Below are positions 8,473 to 16,967 of a DNA stretch of 64,000 nt, piece after piece. The notes beneath the pieces are model-generated. The model had not been told where the DNA came from and ran no database searches. It worked only from the letters and a program-made list of their open reading frames with translations. Where the stretch lies: the NCBI GenBank assembly GCA_963710815.1, contig CAVQCA010000082.1, forward strand, positions 10,931 through 74,930, written 5' to 3'. The position numbers were made by a program, and so were the translations under genes. How positions within the stretch are numbered: position 1 is the stretch's first letter; every line of letters begins with the position of its first letter. The stretch comes from CAVQCA01 sp963710815. Its GTDB lineage: Bacteria > Pseudomonadota > Gammaproteobacteria > UBA9214.

Positions 8473-9717
8473 ATGAACCAGTTCGACGTTGTCATCATCG
8501 GGGCCGGGATCGTGGGCGCAACGACGGCCTGCGCCCTGGGCGAGGCGGGTGTCAGGGTCGCACTGATCGAGGCCCGGCCGCTTGCCCCCGATGTGGACAG
8601 CGGCATGCGCGACGCGCGTGTCTTCGCGATCACGCGTGCGTCGCAACGGATTTTCGCCGCGCTGGATGTCTGGGACCGCATCATTGCAAGGGGCGCCTAT
8701 CCCTTCCGGGAAATGGAGGTATGGGATGCGGGCGGAACGGGTGTCATCCATTTCGATAGCGCCGATATCGGCGAACCCTGCCTCGGCCACATGATCGAGC
8801 CGCGTATCATCCAGGCGGCGCTGCTGGACCGGCTGCATTCCCTTGCCGGGGTATCGCTGTTCTGTCCGGCGCAATTGCGGGATATCACCATCGATGCCGA
8901 CGCAGCCAGACTGGTCCTGGAGGAGGACACGACCCTGACTGCCGATCTGGTCATCGCGGCGGACGGCGCCCGTTCGCCGCTGCGTGAAAGACTGGGTATC
9001 CCGATCCGCACGCATGACTATCACCAGAGCAGCCTGGTCGCACGGGTGGCCACCGAATTACCGCATCACGCCACGGCACGTCAGCGCTTTCTGCCGGGCG
9101 GGCCACTCGCGTTTCTGCCGATGGAGGAAGGCTGGAGTTCCATCGTGTGGACACTGCCGACAGCCGAGGTCGCCGGGGTGCTGACGCTGGAGCGGGAGGA
9201 CTTCCACGCCGCCCTGGGGCAGGCCTTTGATTTCCGGCTTGGCCGGATCATCGATTCGGAGCGGCGCGAGGCGTATCCATTGAGGCGCCTGCACGCGGAA
9301 CATTATGTCAGTGAGCGCGTCGCTCTGGCCGGTGACGCGGCGCATGCGATACATCCCCTGGCGGGCCAGGGCGTCAACCTGGGCCTGCTGGATGCGGCCG
9401 CCCTGACGGAGGTCATCCTGGACGCGCGCGGGCGCGGCCGGGATCCTGGTGCGCTATTGGTCCTGCGCCGTTACGAGCGCTGGCGCCGTGGTGAGAACCT
9501 GCTCATGATGTCCGCCATGGACGGGTTCAATACTCTTTTCGGCGATCACCCGGGACCGGTGTGCCGGCTGCGCAATTTTGGTTTGTCGATGGTGAATGCC
9601 GTCGGACCGGCCAAGAACCTGTTCATGCGCCACGCGGCCGGCCTTACGGGTGACCTGCCGGCCCTGGCGCGGGCAAACGTCGATTCTTCATGCGCCGGTA
9701 CCCTGCCAAAGACTTAG
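8473..9717 (+). CDS. ubiI: UbiI/VisC-family ubiquinone hydroxylase
   Basis: This 414-residue flavoprotein monooxygenase is a paralogue of the upstream UbiH. It has the Rossmann motif DVVIIGAGIVGATTACAL, AADGARSPLRERLGI and LAGDAAHAIHPLAGQGVNLGLLD. In ubiquinone synthesis UbiI hydroxylates C5 of 2-octaprenylphenol. The exact position hydroxylated cannot be proved from sequence, and UbiF/UbiM-like activity is possible. A family B repeat separates it from ubiH, so co-transcription may be attenuated there. Confidence 0.88.
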   Translation: MNQFDVVIIGAGIVGATTACALGEAGVRVALIEARPLAPDVDSGMRDARVFAITRASQRIFAALDVWDRIIARGAYPFREMEVWDAGGTGVIHFDSADIGEPCLGHMIEPRIIQAALLDRLHSLAGVSLFCPAQLRDITIDADAARLVLEEDTTLTADLVIAADGARSPLRERLGIPIRTHDYHQSSLVARVATELPHHATARQRFLPGGPLAFLPMEEGWSSIVWTLPTAEVAGVLTLEREDFHAALGQAFDFRLGRIIDSERREAYPLRRLHAEHYVSERVALAGDAAHAIHPLAGQGVNLGLLDAAALTEVILDARGRGRDPGALLVLRRYERWRRGENLLMMSAMDGFNTLFGDHPGPVCRLRNFGLSMVNAVGPAKNLFMRHAAGLTGDLPALARANVDSSCAGTLPKT

Positions 9718-9956
9718 GCAGCAGGGTTCATGCCTCGCCGTGACACGCGTGGAGACACGATCCCGTGGAGATAATGACAGGTAGCGTATTGATTGCTTGC
9801 AGGAATTTCACGAAGCTCGCGTTGCCTGGCGAGCTGGCGTAGCTGATTGTGACGGGTACCTCCTGCCAGGCCGGCATGAATTCCCTGCTGTCTCGGCGCT
9901 GAATCTGGTACTCACCACCCGGCAGGAGTATATTTGCTCCTCGACGTGATACTGCT
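9718..9956. other. Leader region upstream of the glycine riboswitch
   Basis: There is no credible gene. A TATATT hexamer at about 9929-9934 could be the -10 of the gcv leader transcript, but I cannot find a matching -35. Confidence 0.4.
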
Positions 9957-10146
9957 GCGGGAGAGGGTTCACGGTCGCTTTGGCCGGGACCGCCGAAGGC
10001 GCAACACGCCCGGAAACGCTCAGGCAAAAGGACCGTAGCAGACAGTTGACTCTGGAGAGCGGCCGCAGTCAGGCCCACCGAAGGGGACAGGCGCGCCGTC
10101 ATTACCCCGGCAGACGCCTACACTCTCAGGTTACCGGACAGAGGGG
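9957..10146 (+). promoter_or_regulatory. Tandem glycine riboswitch (two aptamers) for the gcv operon
   Basis: Aptamer 1 (about 9957-10035) shows GCGGGAGAG, GACCGCCGAAGG and CAGGCAAAAGGACC. Aptamer 2 (about 10050-10146) shows CTCTGGAGAG, CACCGAAGGGG and CTCTCAGGTTACCGGACAGAGGGG. These are the conserved elements of the cooperative gcvT-type glycine riboswitch. Aptamer 2's P1 pairs CTCTG (10050-10054) with CAGAG (10138-10142). A terminator hairpin starts directly at 10143, so ligand binding can be coupled to read-through. It sits 78 bp before gcvT. Glycine-induced expression is the usual logic and is inferred here. Confidence 0.95.
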
Positions 10147-10180
10147 CGACGGTGGTGAGAACTGCCGTCGCCCCTTTTTT
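10143..10180 (+). terminator. Riboswitch-controlled attenuator before gcvT
   Basis: GGGGCGACGG (10143-10152) pairs with CCGTCGCCCC (10165-10174), followed by six T. The 5' arm abuts aptamer 2's P1 stem, the layout of a transcriptional expression platform. Confidence 0.93.
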
Positions 10181-10224
10181 ATTATTGCGGCATTGACAGA
10201 CGTACCGGTAAAGAGATCGGCCCA

Positions 10225-11316
10225 ATGGGAAACAGGACACCACTCTACGAAGAACACCTGGCCGCCGGCGGCAAACTGGTGGATTTTGCCGGTTGGGACA
10301 TGCCGATCCACTACGGTTCGCAGATCGAGGAACACCATAGGGTGCGCAATCACGCCGGCATGTTCGATGTGTCGCATATGACGGTCGTGGATTTGCGCGG
10401 CGCGCGCGCGCGCGACTACCTGCGCCGCCTGCTGGCGAACGACGTGGCCCGCCTCGAGGATGGCGGCAAGGCGCTTTACAGTTGCATGCTGAATGCGACC
10501 GGCGGAGTGATCGACGACCTCATCGTCTATTACCTGCGGGATGATTACTACCGCATGGTGGTCAACGCCGCCACCCGGGAGAAAGACCTGGCATGGCTCG
10601 TGGAGCAGGCCATGGCGTTTGGTGTCACGGTGGAAGAGCGTGATGAACTGGGCATGATCGCCATCCAGGGACCCGACGCCAGGAACGGGGTGCTGGGCGT
10701 GCTCTCCCCGGATGCAGCGGAGATCGCGGCGGAACTCAAACCCTTCGCCGGCGCCTTCGCAGGAGACTGGTTCATCGCGCGCACCGGCTACACCGGTGAG
10801 GACGGTTTCGAGATTATCCTGCCGGGCGACGAGGCGGCCGGATTCTGGCGTAAGCTGAGAGCGGCCGGCATCGGCCCTGCCGGTCTCGGCGCCCGTGATA
10901 CGCTGCGGCTGGAGGCCGGAATGAACCTGTACGGCACGGATATGGACGAGGCGGTCACGCCGCTCGAATCGGGACTGGCGTGGACGGTGGCCTGGGAACC
11001 GACGGACCGCGATTTCATCGGCCGCACCGCACTGGAGACACAACGCCGGGAGGGTGTGCCGCGCAAACTGGTCGGCCTGTTGCTGGAAGGCAAGGGGGTG
11101 CTGCGCAACCATCAGAAGGTGGCCGCAGGGAACGACGGCGCGGGCGAAATCACCAGCGGCAGCTTTTCACCGACCCTGCAGCGCAGCATCGCCTTCGCGC
11201 GTGTCCCGTACGACACCGGTGACGACTGCCAGGTCGAGATCCGCGGCAAGTTGTTGCCGGCGCGCGTGGTCAGGTCGCCGTTCGTGCGCAACGGCAAGGC
11301 CCGGATCGATTTATAA
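10225..11316 (+). CDS. gcvT: Glycine cleavage system T protein (aminomethyltransferase)
   Basis: The 363-residue folate-dependent T protein transfers the aminomethyl methylene from H-protein to tetrahydrofolate and releases ammonia. Typical features are TPLYEEHLAAGGKLVDFAGWDMPIHY, MFDVSHM, the folate-binding IARTGYTGEDGFEI and GTDMDEAVTPLESGLAWTV. Length is normal. It is the first gene after the glycine riboswitch. A family B repeat lies between it and gcvH. Confidence 0.97.
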   Translation: MGNRTPLYEEHLAAGGKLVDFAGWDMPIHYGSQIEEHHRVRNHAGMFDVSHMTVVDLRGARARDYLRRLLANDVARLEDGGKALYSCMLNATGGVIDDLIVYYLRDDYYRMVVNAATREKDLAWLVEQAMAFGVTVEERDELGMIAIQGPDARNGVLGVLSPDAAEIAAELKPFAGAFAGDWFIARTGYTGEDGFEIILPGDEAAGFWRKLRAAGIGPAGLGARDTLRLEAGMNLYGTDMDEAVTPLESGLAWTVAWEPTDRDFIGRTALETQRREGVPRKLVGLLLEGKGVLRNHQKVAAGNDGAGEITSGSFSPTLQRSIAFARVPYDTGDDCQVEIRGKLLPARVVRSPFVRNGKARIDL

Positions 11317-11328
11317 CGCCGATTAATC

Positions 11329-11410
11329 CACCGCAAAGACGCAAAGATCGCAAAGTGTGTGATTGCATTTATTGAAGAATTTCTCTGCGTCCTTTGCGTC
11401 TTTGCGGTGA
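11329..11410. repeat. Family B inverted-repeat element, copy 2 (short form)
   Basis: Left arm CACCGCAAAGACGCAAAG followed by ATCGCAAAG. Right arm CTTTGCGTCTTTGCGGTG preceded by CTCTGCGTC. The internal sequence (GTGTG-ATTGCATTTATT...) resembles copies at 18771 and 61858. It lies between gcvT and gcvH inside the operon. Confidence 0.9.
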
Positions 11411-11472
11411 AATAATTTTTATTTGGATCAGGCCGTACAAACTGATAATTCCACGAATGAGCGAGGACAGCC

Positions 11473-11868
11473 ATGAGTAACATTCCTGCGGATCTCAAAT
11501 ACGCGAAGACCCACGAATGGGTGCGCCTGAATGACGACGGTTCCGTCACCGTCGGCATCTCCGACAATGCCCAGGAACAGCTGGGCGATATGGTTTACGT
11601 CGAAGTCCCCGATGTTGGCAAGGTCGTGACTGCGGCTCAAGCCTGCGCCGTGGTGGAGTCGGTCAAGGCCGCCTCCGATGTCTATGCACCGCTCGCCGGT
11701 GAGATCCTGGAAGTCAACGGCAAGCTGGTCGACAGTCCCGAGATCGTAAACCAGGATCCCTACGGCGAGGGCTGGATGTTCAGCTTGCGTCCCTCCGGTC
11801 CCGGTGCGCTGGAGGATCTGATGGATGCCGCGGCCTACGAGGCGTTCCTCGAATCCGAGACCCACTAG
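11473..11868 (+). CDS. gcvH: Glycine cleavage system H protein
   Basis: The 131-residue lipoyl carrier shuttles the aminomethyl group between P and T proteins. The lipoylated lysine is K65 in AVVESVKAASDVYAP. Other conserved parts are KYAKTHEWVRL and the C-terminal NQDPYGEGWMF. Lipoylation depends on LipB/LipA, both encoded further along this window (44.6-46.2 kb). A good SD (GAGGACAG) precedes the start. Confidence 0.98.
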   Translation: MSNIPADLKYAKTHEWVRLNDDGSVTVGISDNAQEQLGDMVYVEVPDVGKVVTAAQACAVVESVKAASDVYAPLAGEILEVNGKLVDSPEIVNQDPYGEGWMFSLRPSGPGALEDLMDAAAYEAFLESETH

Positions 11869-11902
11869 GAGTCTGGCGGCCCGGACCCGGCGGATCCTTC
11901 CC

Positions 11903-13342
11903 ATGCCTTTCATTCCCCATACCGATGCCGACATTCGTGACATGCTGGCCGCCATCGGCGCGGATGCGGTCGATGAGTTGTTCGACGAAATTCCCCGTGA
12001 GCTGCGCGTCGGTAGCCTGTCCGGCATCCCGAATGGAATGACCGAGCAGGAAATCAGTCGGCTGATGACGACACGCGCGGAATCCGACATGCGGCCCCTC
12101 TGCTTCCTGGGGGCCGGTGCTTACGATCACCACATCCCGGCGGCCGTATGGGAAATCACCACGCGCGGAGAATTCTACAGCGCCTATACGCCCTATCAGG
12201 CGGAGGCCAGTCAGGGAACGCTGCAACTGATATACGAATTCCAGACCATGATGGCCAGTCTGACCGGCATGGGCGTCTCCAACGCCTCGCTCTACGACGG
12301 TGCTTCGGCACTGGCCGAAGCCGTGCTCATGGCCGTGCGCGCCAACCGCAAGTCCCAATCGCGCCACATCCTCGTACCCGCAGCAGTGCATCCTAACTAC
12401 CGCAAAACGGTCCGTACCATCGTGCACAACCAGGGCATCGACCTGGTCGAACTGCCGTACGACCGGGAGGGCGGTAACACCACGGTGGAATCCCTCGCGC
12501 CCTACGAGGATCAGGACATCACGGCCCTGGTGATCCAGCATCCGAATTTCTTCGGCATCCTCGAGGACGTGGATGAATTGACCGACTGGGCGCACCAGCG
12601 GGGTGCGCTGGTGATCGCGGTATGCAACCCAACCTCGCTCGCGATCCTGAGGCCGCCGGGCGCCTGGGGCGAGGCGGGGGCGGACATCGCCTGCGGGGAA
12701 GGCCAGCCGCTCGGTGTGCCGCTCGCGGGGGGTGGACCTTATTTCGGCTTCATGTGCTGCAAGCAGGAGCTGGTGCGCCAGATGCCGGGGCGCATCGTCG
12801 GCCGCACGCTGGACCGCGACGCACGCGTGGGCTATACCCTTACCCTGCAGGCGCGTGAACAGCATATCCGCCGCTCCAGGGCGACCTCCAATATCTGCAC
12901 CAACCAGGGCCTGCTGGTGACCGCGGCGACCATTTACATGGCGCTGCTCGGCGCCGACGGACTGGCGCGCGTCGCGCAGTCCTGTCATGCCAATACTCAG
13001 GCACTGGTGGAAACGCTCACGGCAAACGCCTGCGTCGAGTCCGTGTTCAATCGTCCGTATTTCCACGAGTCGGTGCTGCGCCTGACACTGCCGCTCGCGG
13101 ATGTGATGCGACCGCTGCATGCGCACAACCTGCTGCCGGGCTATGACCTGTCGTCGGATTACCCGGAACTGGGCAATGCACTGCTGGTCTGCGCCACCGA
13201 GGCGCGCACCGCGGAGGACATAGGGTTGTACGCGGATCACCTGAACCGCATCATCGAGAGGCAGACGGCGGCCGGTTGTCCGGTCAAGCCCAGGATGGCT
13301 TATGGAGTTTCAACGAGAACGCAACAGAACCGAAGGGGGTAG
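11903..13342 (+). CDS. gcvPA: Glycine dehydrogenase (decarboxylating) subunit 1
   Basis: The 479-residue N-terminal-type subunit pairs with GcvPB to form the PLP P-protein that decarboxylates glycine. The start MPFIPHTDADIRDMLAAIG at 11903 is typical. Conserved stretches include CFLGAGAYDHHIPAAVWEI, FYSAYTPYQAEASQGTLQ, YDGASALAEA and RATSNICTNQGL. The two-subunit form contrasts with the single-chain GcvP of enterobacteria. The C-terminus is about 25 residues longer than usual. The next gene is tpx, not gcvPB. Confidence 0.96.
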   Translation: MPFIPHTDADIRDMLAAIGADAVDELFDEIPRELRVGSLSGIPNGMTEQEISRLMTTRAESDMRPLCFLGAGAYDHHIPAAVWEITTRGEFYSAYTPYQAEASQGTLQLIYEFQTMMASLTGMGVSNASLYDGASALAEAVLMAVRANRKSQSRHILVPAAVHPNYRKTVRTIVHNQGIDLVELPYDREGGNTTVESLAPYEDQDITALVIQHPNFFGILEDVDELTDWAHQRGALVIAVCNPTSLAILRPPGAWGEAGADIACGEGQPLGVPLAGGGPYFGFMCCKQELVRQMPGRIVGRTLDRDARVGYTLTLQAREQHIRRSRATSNICTNQGLLVTAATIYMALLGADGLARVAQSCHANTQALVETLTANACVESVFNRPYFHESVLRLTLPLADVMRPLHAHNLLPGYDLSSDYPELGNALLVCATEARTAEDIGLYADHLNRIIERQTAAGCPVKPRMAYGVSTRTQQNRRG

Positions 13343-13346
13343 GATC

Positions 13347-13844
13347 ATGGCAACAGTGACTTTGCAGGGCAATACCATTCATACCAACGGGGACCTTCCT
13401 GCGGTGGGTGCGAATGCGCCGGATTTCCATCTGGTGGACGGTAAGCTGAATGACGTGCATCTCGCGAACTATAGCGGCAAGAAAAAGCTCCTGAACATCG
13501 TGCCCAGCCTGGACACGCCCACCTGTGCGACCTCGACACGCAAGTTCAACGAACGGGCCAGGGACAAACAGGATGCGGTGGTGCTGGTGGTCTCCGCTGA
13601 CCTGCCGTTTGCACAGGGGCGCTTTTGCGGGGCGGAAGGGATCGACAACGTGATCCCGCTGTCGATTATGCGCAGCCGCAACTTCGCCAAGGACTACGGC
13701 GTGCTGATCACTGACGGTCCGCTCGCCGGCATCACGGCGCGCGCGGTGGTGGTTATCGACGAGAACGACAAGGTCGTATATACCCAACTGGTGCCGGAAA
13801 TCGGCGACGAACCGGATTACGACGCAGCGCTTGCCGCACTCTGA
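13347..13844 (+). CDS. tpx: Thiol peroxidase, atypical 2-Cys peroxiredoxin
   Basis: The 165-residue Tpx reduces hydrogen and organic peroxides using thioredoxin. The peroxidatic cysteine is C60 in DTPTCATSTRKFNE and the resolving cysteine is C94 in GRFCGAEGIDNV, equivalent to E. coli C61 and C95. The start MATVTLQGN at 13347 has a strong AAGGGGGT site; the frame upstream overlaps gcvPA and is not used. It sits between gcvPA and gcvPB with a 4-bp gap to gcvPA, so it should be co-expressed under glycine-riboswitch control. Confidence 0.96.
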   Translation: MATVTLQGNTIHTNGDLPAVGANAPDFHLVDGKLNDVHLANYSGKKKLLNIVPSLDTPTCATSTRKFNERARDKQDAVVLVVSADLPFAQGRFCGAEGIDNVIPLSIMRSRNFAKDYGVLITDGPLAGITARAVVVIDENDKVVYTQLVPEIGDEPDYDAALAAL

Positions 13845-13930
13845 CTCCGTAGATATACAGGCGCGGTTTCGCCGGCGGATCTTCGCGGGTGTCGCCGTGC
13901 CTGACGCGAAAGACAGGACGGATGCAACAG

Positions 13931-15385
13931 ATGCTGATATTTGAACATTCACGCAGCGGCCGACGCGCACAGGCGCAGGCCCCCGCATCCCCGGCGGACA
14001 CAGCGGACATTCCCGGAAAACTGCTGCGCCGGGATCGTCCGCTGCTGCCAGAGGTGTCCGAACTTCAGGCGGTGCGGCATTACACCCGGCTCTCGCAGAA
14101 GAATTTCTCGATCGACACCCAGTTCTATCCGCTGGGTTCCTGCACCATGAAATACAATCCGCGGGCCTGCAACACGCTGGCCATGCTGCCGGGTTTTCTC
14201 GCCTCGCATCCGCTGGCGCCGGAGTCTCTCGGGCAGGGCTTTCTTGCCTGCCTTTACGAACTGCAGGAAATACTCAAGGAAGTGACTGGCATGCCGGCGG
14301 TGTCGCTGACGCCGGCGGCGGGCGCGCAGGGCGAGTTTGCCGGCGTGGCCATGATCCGCGCCTATCATGAGGCGCGCGGCGACGGCGAGCGCCGGGAGAT
14401 CCTGGTGCCGGATGCCGCTCACGGGACCAACCCGGCGACCGCCACCATGTGCGGGTACACGGTGCGGGAAATCCCGACCGACCGGCAGGGTGACGTGGAC
14501 CTGGCGGTGCTGAAGGAATCCGTCGGCCCGCATACGGCGGGCATCATGCTCACCAACCCGTCCACGCTCGGCGTATTCGAGCGTCACATCCAGGAAATCG
14601 CCGCCGTGGTCCATCAGGCCGGCGGCCTGCTCTACTACGATGGCGCGAACCTGAACGCCATCCTCGGCAAGGTGCGCCCCGGCGACATGGGGTTCGACGT
14701 CATCCACATGAACCTGCACAAGACCTTTTCCACCCCGCATGGCGGTGGCGGGCCGGGCGCCGGCCCGGTGGGAGTGGGCAAGCGCCTGGAGCCGTTCCTG
14801 CCGGTGCCGATCGTCGGCTATAACGGCGACGAGTATTACTGGATCGACGAGTCGGTGCGGCCGCAGAGCATCGGCCGCCTGTCCGCGTTCATGGGCAACA
14901 CCGGCGTATTGATGCGCGCCTATGTCTATGCCCGCCTGCTGGGCCGCCAGGGGATGCAGCGCGTGGCGGAATTCGCCACCCTCAACGCCAATTATCTCAT
15001 GGCGCGTCTCAAGGCCGCCGGCTTCGACGTGGCCTTTCCGCGGCGCCGTGCCACCCATGAATTCATCGTAACCCTGAAGCGCCAGCAAAAGGAACAGGGC
15101 GTCACCGCCATGGACTTCGCCAAGCGTCTGCTGGATTTCAATATCCATGCGCCGACCACCTATTTCCCTTTGCTGGTGCCGGAGTGCCTGCTGATCGAGC
15201 CCACTGAGACGGAAAGCATGGAAGACCTGGATGCCTTCGTCGATGCCATGGTGAAGATCCAGCAGGAAGCGGAAATGGCGCCCGAGCGACTCAGGGAGGC
15301 GCCGCACACCCGGCCGGTGCGCCGGCTGGACGAGGTCCGCGCCGCCAAGCAGCTCGACGTGGTCTGGAGCGGGCCGACAGTCTGA
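13931..15385 (+). CDS. gcvPB: Glycine dehydrogenase (decarboxylating) subunit 2
   Basis: The 484-residue PLP-bearing half of the P-protein. The PLP lysine is K264 in HMNLHKTFSTPHGGGGPGAG. Other conserved stretches are RHYTRLSQKNFSIDTQFYPLGSCTMKYNP, SLTPAAGAQGEFAG and PDAAHGTNPATA. Start MLIFEHSRSGRR at 13931 matches the family; an in-frame ATG at 13922 is possible (AGGA at 13915-13918 suits neither perfectly). It follows tpx by 86 bp. Confidence 0.97.
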   Translation: MLIFEHSRSGRRAQAQAPASPADTADIPGKLLRRDRPLLPEVSELQAVRHYTRLSQKNFSIDTQFYPLGSCTMKYNPRACNTLAMLPGFLASHPLAPESLGQGFLACLYELQEILKEVTGMPAVSLTPAAGAQGEFAGVAMIRAYHEARGDGERREILVPDAAHGTNPATATMCGYTVREIPTDRQGDVDLAVLKESVGPHTAGIMLTNPSTLGVFERHIQEIAAVVHQAGGLLYYDGANLNAILGKVRPGDMGFDVIHMNLHKTFSTPHGGGGPGAGPVGVGKRLEPFLPVPIVGYNGDEYYWIDESVRPQSIGRLSAFMGNTGVLMRAYVYARLLGRQGMQRVAEFATLNANYLMARLKAAGFDVAFPRRRATHEFIVTLKRQQKEQGVTAMDFAKRLLDFNIHAPTTYFPLLVPECLLIEPTETESMEDLDAFVDAMVKIQQEAEMAPERLREAPHTRPVRRLDEVRAAKQLDVVWSGPTV

Positions 15386-15418
15386 TGCTTGCGTGATCCG
15401 CGGCGGCGCATTGCGGAT

Positions 15419-15440
15419 GTTGTGCGGTTGACCGCACAAC
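15419..15440. other. Small hairpin between gcvPB and the sugar kinase
   Basis: GTTGTGCGG (15419-15427), loop TTGA, CCGCACAAC (15432-15440). A T6 tract lies 14 bp further on, too far for a standard terminator. It may be an attenuator or processing site. Confidence 0.4.
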
Positions 15441-15482
15441 CCGGGATCCGATGATTTTTTACCTGCACCAAGGGAGATAAAA

Positions 15483-16418
15483 ATGTCTGCGCTGATCTGC
15501 GGTTCGGTGGCCTTCGACACCATCATGGTGTTCAGGGACAGATTCAGGAACCATATCCTGCCGGATAAGGTACATATGCTGAATGTCGCCTTCCATGTGC
15601 CCGAGATGCGCCGCGAGTTCGGCGGCTGCGCGGGCAACATCGCCTACAACCTTAAGCTGCTGGGCGGCGACCCGTTGCCGATGGCGACTGTCGGCGACGA
15701 TTTCGGTCCGTATGCGCGCTGGTTGGAAAGCCAGGATATCGACCTGCGTCACGTCACTGTCCTTGAAGGAACCTATACGGCGCAGGCCTTCATCACCACC
15801 GATATGGACGATAACCAGATCACGGCCTTTCATCCCGGGGCCATGGATGGCGCGCACGCCAACCGGGTCGGCGAGGCGACGGGGGTTTCCATCGGCATGG
15901 TCTCCCCGGATGGACGCCAGGGCATGCTGGAACACGCCGAACAGTTCGTCGCGGCCGGCATTCCCTTCATCTTCGATCCCGGCCAGGGGCTGCCGCAGTT
16001 CGGCGGTGAGGAACTGGTGAATTTTATCGACCAGTCCACCTGGGTGTGCGTCAACGACTATGAATCCGAGCTGCTGCAGGAGCGCACCGGGATGTCACCG
16101 CACGAGATCGCGGAACGCGTCGAGGCGCTGATTGTGACGCGCGGCGGGGATGGTTCACATATCTACACGGAAAACCGGCGCATCGACGTACCGGCAGCCC
16201 TGGTCCGCGACGTGATCGATCCCACCGGCTGCGGCGACGCCTACCGCGCCGGGCTGCTATACGGCCTGATGCATTCCCTGGACTGGGAGACCACGGGACG
16301 GATAGCCGCGCTCATGGGCGCCATCAAGATTGAACGCCACGGCACCCAGAACCACAGCTTCGATGCGGACGAGTTCAGGCGCCGCTATCACGAGAGCTTC
16401 GGCGACGAGATGGTATAG
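15483..16418 (+). CDS. PfkB-family carbohydrate (adenosine-like) kinase
   Basis: The 311-residue ribokinase-fold protein phosphorylates a sugar or nucleoside with ATP; the substrate is not certain. Signatures are the N-terminal GGCAGNIAYNLKLLG and the C-terminal DPTGCGDAYRAGLLYG, with the catalytic Asp and anion hole. Members of this form are often annotated adenosine kinase. The lead AAGGGAG site is good. It lies 97 bp after gcvPB and may be the last gene of the gcv transcript. There is no proven link to glycine metabolism. Confidence 0.88.
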   Translation: MSALICGSVAFDTIMVFRDRFRNHILPDKVHMLNVAFHVPEMRREFGGCAGNIAYNLKLLGGDPLPMATVGDDFGPYARWLESQDIDLRHVTVLEGTYTAQAFITTDMDDNQITAFHPGAMDGAHANRVGEATGVSIGMVSPDGRQGMLEHAEQFVAAGIPFIFDPGQGLPQFGGEELVNFIDQSTWVCVNDYESELLQERTGMSPHEIAERVEALIVTRGGDGSHIYTENRRIDVPAALVRDVIDPTGCGDAYRAGLLYGLMHSLDWETTGRIAALMGAIKIERHGTQNHSFDADEFRRRYHESFGDEMV

Positions 16419-16440
16419 TCCCCGTTCCTGAACTGCTGTT

Positions 16441-16471
16441 TTCACCACAGAGACGCAAAGACCGCAGAGGG
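16441..16471. repeat. Family B solo arm
   Basis: TTCACCACAGAGACGCAAAG followed by ACCGCAGAGGG is a left arm with no right arm nearby. Its terminal AGAGGG now forms the SD of the next reading frame. Confidence 0.75.
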
Positions 16472-16475
16472 AATT

Positions 16476-16925
16476 ATGCTGAATTGCAGGAGCGGGTTTG
16501 CCCGCGAACCAATGGGATGGCCGGGTATCCCGTTGCTGCGCAAGCTGACCGCCTGCGGTTTGCTGCTGCTCGGGATGAGCGCCGCCGTGGCCGAGGAGGT
16601 GGTCGAGAAATCCGTGTTTCTGGTCGTCGAGGATGACCGGATCATCGCCAGCAACGTCCAGACCGGTCAGTTCTTCGATTTCGATTTCAGCGCCAAGGAA
16701 AAAGTGCAGCAGCAGATCGTCGCCAACGGCGTGGCCATCGTGGTGACCAATCAGCGTTTCGCCGGTATCGGGGTGTTCTCCGGCGGTTGGAAAAGCATCC
16801 GGCGCATCGCCGGCGAGACGGTCACCAGCGCCGAGGCCCAGGACTATTCCGGGCTGGTCGTTACCTCGGACCGCGTGCTCGCCTTCAACGGCAGGACCGG
16901 CACCTGGTCCGACCGGAAGCGCTGA
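16476..16925 (+). CDS. Hypothetical secreted protein with repeat-derived N-terminus
   Basis: The 149-residue protein has no family I recognise. A hydrophobic stretch LLRKLTACGLLLLGMSAAVA followed by EE looks like a signal peptide (cleavage near 40). The mature part is beta-rich with repeated VVxxDRxxAxN-type strands (VVEDDRIIASN, VVTSDRVLAFN), suggesting a small beta-propeller-like or beta-sandwich fold. The start at 16476 has a good SD supplied by a family B solo arm, and residues 4-12 come from a REP-like element. The next in-frame ATG (16512) lacks an SD. Confidence 0.65.
   Translation: MLNCRSGFAREPMGWPGIPLLRKLTACGLLLLGMSAAVAEEVVEKSVFLVVEDDRIIASNVQTGQFFDFDFSAKEKVQQQIVANGVAIVVTNQRFAGIGVFSGGWKSIRRIAGETVTSAEAQDYSGLVVTSDRVLAFNGRTGTWSDRKR
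16486..16508. repeat. REP-like palindrome
   Basis: GCAGGAGCGGG, TTTG, CCCGCGAA. It is a short hairpin (GCGGG/CCCGC) with the flanks typical of REP elements described in pseudomonads. It falls inside the 5' end of the adjacent CDS. Partial matches (CCCGCTCCTGC near 61821; TTGCCCGCGAA near 59820-59830) occur elsewhere in the window. Confidence 0.6.
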
Positions 16926-16967
16926 ACGCCCTCATGCCCCGTTCATCGCGGCAACCTGAAAAGTACC

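Noticed and set aside
9728..10102. 124-residue minus-strand frame upstream of gcvT
   Set aside because: It overlaps the riboswitch on the other strand and looks non-coding.
13949..15640. 563-residue minus-strand frame over gcvPB
   Set aside because: It is antisense to gcvPB and lacks start signals.
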